64,000 bases of DNA from Purpureocillium takamizusanense. Taxonomy: Eukaryota > Ascomycota > Sordariomycetes > Hypocreales > Ophiocordycipitaceae. This document shows, one piece after another, positions 55,789 through 64,000 of this stretch (position 1 is its first letter; each line of letters opens with the position of its first letter). A program made the translations under genes and the position numbers. The stretch covers positions 506,001 to 570,000 of the forward strand of contig NC_063079.1 of the NCBI RefSeq assembly GCF_022605165.1, read 5' to 3'. The notes below the pieces were generated by a model that was not told the DNA's origin, did not search any database, and saw only the letters and a program-made list of their open reading frames with translations.

Positions 55789-56793
55789 TCATGTCTCGGT
55801 CACGTCGGGCCTCCTGGCATTGAAGACCATCTCCCCCGCATTCACCAAACCGTAGGCGGCAGCCACGTCGGCGTGCTGCACGTAAAACGCATCCGCCAAG
55901 CCCGTGTAGTAGAGCAGCTTGCCGGTGAGGCTCAGCGTCGAGATGCGCGCCCACGACTCGACGTAGACAAAGAGCATGCTCTCCTCGGGCACGAGCGCGG
56001 CGACCTTGAGCAGGTGCACGGCGAGGGCGACGAAGAAGCCCGTGGCGGGCCCGTTGGAGAAGACACGCGTGGGCAGGCGGTGGCGGTTGTGCGCGGCGGC
56101 GTGGGCCTCATGTGGCGGCGACGACAGCAGCGCGGGGAAGATGTCGACGACGCTGCGCAGCGCCGTGACGGGCGTGCTCCAGAGCGGCTGGTGGACGCGG
56201 CGGGCGCGCGTCACGACCCGCGTGTCGAAGCTGCCGGGCGAGGTGCCGCGGCGGCGGCAGAGCTGTGCGAGCTGCGCCTCGTAGTCGCGCAGGTGGTGCG
56301 CCGACATGTTGTCGCCGCTGGAGATGAGGTAGCGGCGGTGGGAGCCGGCGAAGCGGCAGAAGCCGTCGTCCATCATCATGAGCATCTCCTTTGTGTGGCC
56401 GCCGGAGCCGAGCACAAAGAGGAAGTAGTCATGGCGGCGGACTCTGGTGTCATCATCATCATCATCATCGTCGTCGTCGTCGTTGTCATAGTGGTGCTGC
56501 TGGAAAGGCGGCTTGGGCCATGGCGTTGCGCGGCGACGACGAAGGATTTGCGCGTGACGGGTCTGCAGGGGTGTTAGTCGCGTGTGCTTTTTGAAGCAAA
56601 GATGCAATGCGATGCCATTGTGGTGAAAGGGACTTCTTACGGTGATGATGATGGTTAAGAGGATGAGCAGCGACGCGATCGTGAGCAGCGTCGTCCTACT
56701 GCTCATGGCACGGATGAGATGCCCAAGGACTGCAGCACCGGCGGCGGCCGCTATCGCAAACAGCCCGCACCGGGCGAGTGCGTCGCGGCCCAT
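55789..56793 (-). CDS. alg14: UDP-GlcNAc transferase anchor subunit Alg14
   Basis: Called as two exons (56793-56641, 56562-55789), 308 residues. An N-terminal membrane helix (TTLLTIASLLILLTIIIT) precedes a poly-Asp run of 11 residues encoded by a CAT/CGT triplet repeat (as seen on the plus strand), then the GT-B half with FVLGSGGHTKEMLMMM (the GSGGHT loop), RRYLISSGDNMS, TRVFSNGPATGFFVA, FVYVESWARISTLSLTGKLLYY and FYVQHADVAAAY. Alg14 anchors Alg13 to the ER membrane; together they add the second GlcNAc of the dolichol-linked N-glycan precursor. The segment 56563-56640 is 78 nt, stopless and in frame, but has GTAAGA, GACTAAC and CTGCAG signals, so it is read as an intron. Retention would add 26 residues after the helix. 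Confidence 0.92.
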   Translation of the reverse strand: MGRDALARCGLFAIAAAAGAAVLGHLIRAMSSRTTLLTIASLLILLTIIITVRSPFHHNGIALHLCFKKHTRLTPLQTRHAQILRRRRATPWPKPPFQQHHYDNDDDDDDDDDDDTRVRRHDYFLFVLGSGGHTKEMLMMMDDGFCRFAGSHRRYLISSGDNMSAHHLRDYEAQLAQLCRRRGTSPGSFDTRVVTRARRVHQPLWSTPVTALRSVVDIFPALLSSPPHEAHAAAHNRHRLPTRVFSNGPATGFFVALAVHLLKVAALVPEESMLFVYVESWARISTLSLTGKLLYYTGLADAFYVQHADVAAAYGLVNAGEMVFNARRPDVTET

Positions 56794-57171
56794 GTCTGAC
56801 GGATGCTGATGTTTTGAGGCGTCTTGGTGGTGGCGGTGGTAGACTTAATCGTGTGATGGAGTCCGAGTCGTCAAGTCATGGTGGTGCACGTGTTCAATTC
56901 CAATTACATGTTTAGATACGGATTTATTCCTGAGAAGCGAACCTAGGCCAGCAAAGTCTAGACGCTATTCACAACTAGCACATTCTATGCACCAACAACC
57001 TTATAAAATCCATTGCATTTGAGGTTGGATGTGCTCATTGGGGGCTGCACCGCTTCTACTCTACAAAAGCACACAGTCCGCCAAGTGGCTGATTGTGCGA
57101 CAACAGCCCCCAATCGTCTTTCCAGCTCCACCACAAAACACTGTGATGGCACATCACCTTGCCTGCCTGCC
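56794..57171. other. Intergenic, no gene seen
   Basis: Upstream of alg14 and downstream of the Rho-like gene. No gene-like frame. Confidence 0.45.
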
Positions 57172-59207
57172 TCACTGGAACCTCTGCCGCTTCTGCGGCG
57201 ACTCACTCCGTTCGCCCTCCTCGACCCGCGCCTGCTGCGTCTGCGTCTGCGCCTGAGCGGCGGCCTCTTCCGCCTCCGCCGCCGCCGCGCGCGCAGCCCT
57301 CGTCGACCGCGCAATGTACCGCCTCGTCGCCTCACGGCCCGCGTCATCAAACAGCGCGTCCATGGCCTCGTGCGTCTTGGCCGAGCACTCGATGTAGCGG
57401 TGCGCGCCGATACTCGCGGCCGCGGCTTGGGCCTGGGTGACACACGGCCAAAAACATATCCCCCTGGTTAGCAAAGAGAACCACGGCGACAGACAAGCCG
57501 GTGAAAGCCGATCCCGAAAGCCACAGGGAGGAGGAGGAAAAGAAGAGAGAAACTCACGTCGGAGGTGTTGACAAAGTGAGACGCGCTCATACCCGCGGGT
57601 ATGTTCAGGCGCAGGTCCTTCTTCAGGCCCACGAGATGGAGCAAGGGATCGAAGCCCATCTGGAACGGAGACTCCTTTGTAAACGCCCGGGCTCGTGCGT
57701 GTGTCCACTGGATGCAGACAAATCGTCAGTCAGCCTCCTCTGGTGGCGTTTCCCTCTTCCGCTCTCTGCTCACCAGTGAGACAGAGAGACTGTGGGTGAG
57801 AGAGAAGGAAAGAAAGAGAGGGAGAGTCGACTCTATCCGGCATACCCAAGAAACAATGCTGCGCATCGACATGCCATTCTGCACGTCAAAGCACAAGAAC
57901 ACGGCGTCGAAGCAGTGCGCCCGCACCATCTCCACGGTGTTGAGGTCCGGCGCGCCCGAAGTATCCTAGCATTCGATGGACACGGCCTTGTCGTGGAACC
58001 GGCGCGGTAGGTAAAAGGCCACATAGTTGGGCCGATGGCTGCCCACGGTCTGCGGTCATGGAGGTCAGTCCGGTCGTGTGCTGCCGCGACAACACACAAA
58101 CAAGAACTACACCAGCACAACGACACTAGCCTCACATCTGAGAAGCTCGTAGGGGAGAGAAGACAAGACACTCACGTCGGGGAAGAAGTTGTAATAAGCC
58201 TTGCTACATCGAAGGCAGGTCAGCGACTGGCAAAGACACGTACGACGAAAGGGGGATACGTGCGGAAAGAGGGAGAAGAGGAAGAGGAGGAGGAGGCGGC
58301 GGTCGTGTTGGTGCCTGGTCGTACGTACACAAGCAGCGAAGTCTGGCCTGCGCCTTTACCGCCCACAAAGAGAAACTTGAGAAGAATCGGATCCGGCAGA
58401 TGTACGGTCACGACGCGACCCGCCGCCGCCGCCGCCGCAGCAGCAGCAGCTACCGCCTCAGCCTGCTGGTCCGCAGACGACGACAACGCCGATACCTTTC
58501 GCTTGTGACTGAATAAGCCCATGATCCTTGCCGAGAGCGACTGCCGCTGCCGCCGCCGCTGCCGCTGCTGCCGTCCGATCCTGCCACTGCTGCTGTTGCT
58601 ACTAGCACTGCCATCACCGCCAGCAGCGGCACTGCCGCTGCCGTCGCGGCGGTCGTCACCCAGCAGGAAGAGGCGGAGGCGACGGCGGGGGTCAAGGTTA
58701 CGCACTGAGAAGGCCCTCGACGGCGGCCGGGAGGAGGAGTAGGAGCCACCGCCGCCGACGCCAAACTGCGGCGTGCCGGGGCGCACAAAGCTGAGCCGGC
58801 CGGGGGGCCGGGGAGGCAGGTTGGCAGGATAGTCATCGACGTCTTCTGCTGCTGCATCTTCGCCTTGATGGGCCGCCTGGCCCTGTGTGAGGATGGTGGT
58901 GTCCTGGTGGTCGTTGTCGACGCCATCGTCACCATCATCGTCACCACCCAGGATGGTATTGTCGTCTACAGAGGACTTTCCCCCCTCCAACGTCAGCAAC
59001 ACAAGCCCAAGCACCACGAACCGAACGATGCGATGGATGGGGGAAAACAAGTGTACTCACAGCAGCAGCAATGGCAGAAGCCCGACGCGCGTCAAAGCCA
59101 TCGCCCGCAAACGGATCCTCGCGCTCCTCACGGGTGGGAACCTCCATCGCCCAGCTCATCACCCGACGCGTCGTCGTCTCTCTCCCCTCTTCCTCATCGT
59201 CACTCAT
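57172..59207 (-). pseudogene. Rho-like small GTPase, atypical or decayed
   Basis: Six exons (59207-59061, 58975 or 58984-58329, 58203-58176, 58049-57846, 57707-57558, 57432-57172) join in phase. A long low-complexity N-terminus (Asp, Ser, Arg and poly-Ala runs, about 255 residues) precedes a GTPase domain: P-loop GGKGAGQTSLLV, switch I FPDTVGSHRPNYV, G3 DTSGAPDLNTVEM, G4 HLVGLKKDLR, G5 YIECSAKTHEAM, and a basic/Gln-rich tail without a CaaX box. Two faults: the P-loop Lys that contacts phosphate is Gln, and TAG at 57966-57968 stands where Rho proteins have the Trp of W-D-T-A-G. G4, specific to Rho, is intact. Without stop suppression the protein would end before G3. Either the gene is recently inactivated, or the stop is a sequence error in a GTP-hydrolysis-deficient paralog. 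Confidence 0.6.
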
Positions 59208-60955
59208 CATTCTCTTCAAAGCCCGTTTTCCCGACGGGGCGGGACGAGCACAGTACAGTCTCTTTTGCTTCCCCCGTCTGTTGCCACCAGGTCCAAGGTG
59301 TCTGGGCTTAAGATAGAGCTCACAACACGTGCACGGCGAACTGGTTGTCAAACGTGATGGTGAGCGCCACGACCGTCTCGTTGTTGTTGTGGTCGAGGAG
59401 CACGACGAGGAGGGACAAAATGAGCAGGAGAAGATGTGCGGCGGCGGTGCAGCAGCAGTAGAAGGAGAAGAAGAAGGCGGTCATGCGGCGGACGCAAGCG
59501 CGCTTGTGAGCCATAGGTAGGCGAAGCTGGGAAACCGTGCCGACGAGAGTGCCTTGCGTGTACGAAGTAGAAATCCCGGGGGCAGAGAATGTGCGTGCGT
59601 GTGCGTGCGTGTGTTGGTGCTGGTGTTGGTGTTGGAGCGACCGAGAACATGCTGGTTATTAGGTAGGCAGTGGTGGTGCGTCGTGACGCATTGCACAGAG
59701 CAGCTGTTGTTGCTAGGTGCGACAGCCCTGCTCTCCCTCCCCCGTTCAAGTCCTTTCTCGTAGCTGTTCGTTCACCTTTTGGCCCTGAACGGTTCTATGG
59801 CCTTCTATTGAGTGTTCTTGCGTTCCCCCATTTGAGTTAGATAACCCCCCCCCGGGGGGCAAGTGTGCGAGGGAGTCGGGTGAAAGCTGAGGCCTATACT
59901 CTACTGCTGGGCTGTCCCCATGGGCGGGTTGCTCAGAGAGCCATGCGTTGGCCAGCGGGGAAGAGCGAGCCTCGCGGCATGAAGTATACCAGATGTCGCC
60001 GACTTGCCATCACACGGTCCCTTGAGCAGATGGTGTCGTGTTATTGATCATCACGCGGCGAATCCTCATCCGTTCCTACAGTATTATACTCCTTCTGCCG
60101 CAGTGCCCTTGATCACTCAACGGTGCAACAACCCCTTGGCTTGGTCCTGTGAATCTACGTTCAGCCGCCCTTCGTGCTCTTATCAAGACGCAAACGCAGC
60201 ATCGGTTGCAGCAACTTTGGATGAAGCTCACCCACCACCTCCTTCATAGCCTTTCAGTCTATATTCGTCCAAAACTCGACAGCCCATTGTGCCACAGAGT
60301 TGCCTTTGACGCCAGCAAGTCACGGACCAGGCTAGGAAACTAGCAACTTCATACATCATGACTGGTGGTGATTTTGTCTAGCACAATCTACGTATACCCT
60401 CTTGAGCGCGCCGTCCGTCCTACCTCCAGACTCTGTTTAACTCCCAAACCCGTTCCGACCGATCCCCGTCGCGCCTTGATGATTGCTACCACGTCAAAAC
60501 TATGAAACGAAAACAACTCGTCCTAAACTCTCGAAACGACCTACGCTTGTGAGCGCAGAAACGAGCGACGCAAAAAGCAACTCGTATTTTATCATCCATC
60601 CACTGGCCAGTCTGAATGCGCTTCAACGCCGGTGACATGCCGCGTCCAACCCAGCTCCAAAAGTACACAGAAAAGACATTAGAAGGCAATTAAAACCTGA
60701 ACGCCGCAGATTAAATAGCAACCTTGTTTCGCTTTCAGGGCTGCGTGGCCATGCAACTCAGCTGCGCTTGAATCGAATGAGCGAAAAGCGAAATCGACGT
60801 ACTCCGGCGGCCGTTCCGGGATCAAACATTTGCGGGCCAGACTCGCGATTTGCAGCCGAGGTCGAGCCGCCACAGGGTATCTGCGTGTCTCCAAAACGTA
60901 GAATGGGTATCGTACCGACTTGCGACCCGTGTATAGCCACGGCCGCGCATTGCCA
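59208..60955. other. Intergenic; one possible small membrane ORF
   Basis: No convincing gene. A 64-codon minus-strand frame (59514 to 59320) encodes one hydrophobic helix (LLLLILSLLVVLLD); too little to call. A GTGC/GTGT microsatellite followed by GTTGGT repeats lies at 59589-59637. Confidence 0.4.
59589..59637 (+). repeat. GT-rich microsatellite
   Basis: Tandem GTGCGT units pass into GTTGGTGCTGGT-type units. Confidence 0.7.
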
Positions 60956-63900
60956 TTATAGACTTCTCCGTCTTTCGTCCCACTCGTCCTCCAGATCTCC
61001 TGCCCCGTCGCCGTGTGCCGAGAATCGTGAACGGCTGCTTCGGACGCCATTGGGATTCAGGTCAAGCCCCAAGCGTACCTCGCGCTGAATTTGCAGAAAA
61101 TACCGCCTCAGGCTTCTCAGGCCCTTGAGAAATCCGCCGTCCGGTTCGTCTGGATGCTGTGGCGGGCAGGGCTTGTCGTCGAGGTTGACGAACGGTGTCA
61201 GGCTGTTTGCAAAGTCGGCCATCTTGAAATCAATTTCCCGAGGATTCCTCCGCTTCCTTCGACTTGACTCCTCCGTATCCGTGGCCGCATCCGTTGTCGA
61301 GTCGTACATGGTCTCGTACCCTCCGTCGGTAGAGTTGTCGCCGTCATAAAACATGAGGAGGCTCGCGGCATAGAAGCGGTATCCGCGAAGGCCGCGCACG
61401 ATATGCTCCAGCTGGGACAGCTTCTTGAGCACTACCGGAATATGTTGCAGAATGCTCTCCAGGTCTACCCCGTTGTACAAAAAGCTTTGAAGCGCGTCTT
61501 GGAACTCCTGTCCCGCCTTGAGCCGACGCCCAAAGTACTTGTCTTGGAACTCATACGTCTGAGTGCGCACATTCCACACCTGTAGCCCGCAGATGCGCAC
61601 GCCTAGCTCGGCCGAGGTGGTGGCCCTGCACTTCTCTTGCTGCGACTTTTGCTTCTTGGGGGTGGCCTCGACGCCATATTGTCGTGTGCCCATCTTTAGG
61701 TCCATCATACACGGACGCTTCATGCCAGCCGTAAGATCTTCCATGAGTAAAAAGTACTCTACTCGATCTTGCTGAGAATTTGCCTCCGTTTTGGCTTCCT
61801 TGGGGTTCACTGGCCGCGGGATCTTTCTGAACTCGTCAACCGGCTCCGGCATGTCCAAGGCTACCTCGGTGGTGTTTGCCAATGTGGAGGTGGGAATTGA
61901 CTCGGTCTGAGCGGAGCCGTTCGCCGCTGTATCGTCTCGTCCATTTTGCAGAGTCGCCTCCGCTGCAGACGCATCGAGAGGCCGATCATGCGTTTTGTAG
62001 TCGGCATCATCGGCCTCCTCAAAATACTTCAAGTGTCCTCGAGATTCACGTACATCCTCAGGCCGTCGGCGCAGACCACCCGCGGAAAAGCGGCGCTTCT
62101 TCTTGGTCACCACCGGCCTGGCCTTGAGAATCTCGGGCTCTGGAGCGCTCGTTCCGGTGATGTCTTTGACTGGAACTTCATGGCCGTCCTGTTTGGGGCG
62201 AAGAGCCATGTCGGGGCCAAGATCACTAATAGATTCCCCCCTGAGCCTGGGAGGCATCTCCGGTGAAGTCTGAGACTTCGTGCCATCCGTGCTGTGTGCG
62301 CTATCGTGAGTAAGCTCAGGTACCTCCATGCCTTGGTTTAGATTCGGGTCTGAAATCGTCGGCCGCAACAACCTCTGTAGAGTGGGTCGGGGAATGGACC
62401 GCTGGTGTGGCCGACGGTGCTTCTGGACCTCGACTGGCTGCTTCAAGAAGGCATCGTTGAACACCTCATTGCGCAGGCGCTTATTGATCGTCGTATATCC
62501 CCAGCTATTCGGCCGCTCTTCCATCTGAGGCCGGTGACGTGGAAGCGAGGAGTCAGATTGATGCATCTTCGTTGCCGAGCTACTGCGACGACGAAAGGCG
62601 TCGGGCGGTGGCGTTGGCTGTAGAAGGTTGCGAGGCAGAATGTGTTTGTTGTCGTCAAAGGTAACTGTGGGAATCTGGAAACTGGCGTTTGCGAGGGACT
62701 GACTGACGACGCGAGCGGGAGGTCGATCAGTGTGCCCATTCCCCGATGTCTCTAATGAAGAATCGTGTCCGTTTGCCGGTCCCTTCTTCGCCTCGTCCCG
62801 GAGCCTCTTACGCTCCGCGGCGGCCGCCTCTTCCCGTTTCACCACGCTCTTCCTCCTAGGCTGCTTGTGAAATGTCACATTGAGGACACCGATATATCTT
62901 GCCAAAACGTCAGCTCAATTTCGTCCTCTCGAAAGAAACGACGGTACGAGGTATAGGGAATGTGGACGACCTACCGAGGGAGAAAAGGCAGCAGATCGCG
63001 ATGATATCTCTCGATTGTCTCGTAGAATTCGTTTTCTCTGTTGTTGAGTTGCTTACACACGGCTCGACGAGAGAATCGCCAAATCGTGGTATGTCCCCCA
63101 ACCTGATGCTTGTATGGGATCAACTCGATGGCCTCGAGGGGTTCACGGGTCTGATGCTGATGCTCATGCACATGATCCTCGTACTGTTTCACGGGAGACG
63201 GACGTGGGGGGCTGGCGATGTGGCTCTTCACCTCCAGGTCGTCTTCGATGGCGAAATCGTCGGGTTTCACCGGGGACGGCTCACCGGTTCGTGACACGGG
63301 CGCTTCACGGGACCGCACGCGGGACAAGTCAAGGGGAGGCTCATCATCTTTGTCACTGATCTCGGGCTCGGGCTCAGGCTCGTCGGCCTTGACAAGCCAT
63401 GGATGTGTCTTACTCTGGGACAGTGACCTTTGACGCGGCGGGTGGGCTGCGCCCTTGCCTTCGCCCTTAACGATACGAGCCTCCGGCATCTCGTGATGGG
63501 GTAAGAAGACAGCCGACGAGATCTTTTCCTCGCCTGACTCATCCGCTTCCGCCTCAACATCTGCATCCCCGTCAATTTCGGAACCGGAAAGGCGTTCTTG
63601 GCTCGGTTGTAAAGATTCGGGCGACTTGACCGCCACCTCGAAGTGCCGATCAGTCTCGACAGCTGGCGCAGTCTGCGCTTGTTCGCGCAGCGTTAATGTC
63701 GTTTGTTTTCGGACCGGTGGTTGCGAACCCGACAATAGCCCGGATTCTGAAGCCACAGCAGATTCGTCGGTTCGTTTGGTGATGCTGAAATAGTCCCGCT
63801 CGGTCGAGATGACCCGGGCTTGTTGGTTCTCGGGCTCGTCGGTAGGATGCGGCTGCGCTGCTACCGGTATCGGCCCAGTCGAGAGCAGCTCCCCGGGAGA

Positions 63901-64000
63901 ACCTCGCCGCGGGGGCTGGTCCTCCAGAGTCGGCGACAATTTCTCACGCAGAATTGTGCGAGGATCCTTGCGCCTTGTTTTGTCGTCGGGGGGCAGGCCT
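60956..64000 (-). CDS. kcs1: Inositol hexakisphosphate kinase Kcs1 (5' end outside window)
   Basis: Two exons in the window: from beyond 64000 down to 62975, and 62897-60956; the 77-bp intron has GTAGGT and GCAAG. The N-terminal 300-plus residues are disordered and acidic, still open at the window edge. The kinase starts at [20 protein letters not shown] with [19 protein letters not shown], followed across the intron by IGVLNVTF. After a long disordered insert come the IPK-family motifs [14 protein letters not shown] (the P-x-x-x-D-x-K-x-G substrate-binding motif), [15 protein letters not shown] (S-L-L) and [13 protein letters not shown], the I-D-F element that binds metal. It makes the pyrophosphate of IP7 in phosphate and energy signalling. 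The protein is incomplete at its N-terminus. Confidence 0.93.

Noticed and set aside
59320..59514. Small hydrophobic ORF
   Set aside because: A single helix in a 64-codon frame within repetitive DNA is not enough evidence for a gene.
1..64000. tRNA, rRNA and CRISPR arrays
   Set aside because: Looked for cloverleaf arms, B-box text such as GGTTCGAATCC and regularly spaced repeats by eye; nothing acceptable was found. A tRNAscan run would be decisive.

Overview
The window reads as nuclear DNA of a filamentous ascomycete. Genes have short GT-AG introns (53-140 bp, often with a CTAAC or CTGAC branch site), typical fungal families are present (Zn2Cys6 regulator, AtuA/DUF4387 protein, Dsc3, Ima1, Rsm25), and one 5.5 kb block is TpA-rich and full of stops, as repeat-induced point mutation (RIP) leaves it. 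A Cry-like toxin relic and a secreted trypsin would suit an insect- or nematode-associated member of the Hypocreales; that placement is inference.

Layout. 1-40.8 kb looks accessory. It holds a broken Cry-type delta-endotoxin-like gene (237-1747), an FAD-linked oxidase, an acyl-CoA dehydrogenase, a divergent pair made of a pseudokinase-like/subtilase fusion and a large C2H2 zinc-finger protein (7.4-14.1 kb), a trypsin (15.6-16.6 kb) and a small gene group of MFS sugar-type transporter, AtuA/DUF4387 enzyme and Zn2Cys6 regulator (17.2-23.8 kb). A HAD-hydrolase pseudogene follows, then a complete but RIP-destroyed LTR retrotransposon with matching 237-bp LTRs and a 5-bp target duplication (24,632-30,179). 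Next come two paralogous membrane-protein genes, each followed by an MCT-like transporter start, one a remnant and one intact. The order HAD / membrane protein / MCT occurs twice, which indicates an old tandem segmental duplication interrupted in its first copy by the retrotransposon.

40.8-64 kb is conserved housekeeping: ima1 (inner nuclear membrane), dsc3 (Golgi Dsc ubiquitin ligase), a small nucleotidyltransferase-like gene, mtr4 (exosome/TRAMP helicase), cox8 (cytochrome oxidase), a PPR protein, rsm25 (mitoribosome mS23), alg14 (dolichol-linked glycan synthesis), a decayed or atypical Rho-like GTPase, and the 3' part of kcs1 (inositol pyrophosphate synthesis), which runs off the window end.

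Exon boundaries were set by hand from splice consensus and protein continuity. The joined lengths of the intact spliced genes complete inside the window are multiples of three. No database search or expression data was available.
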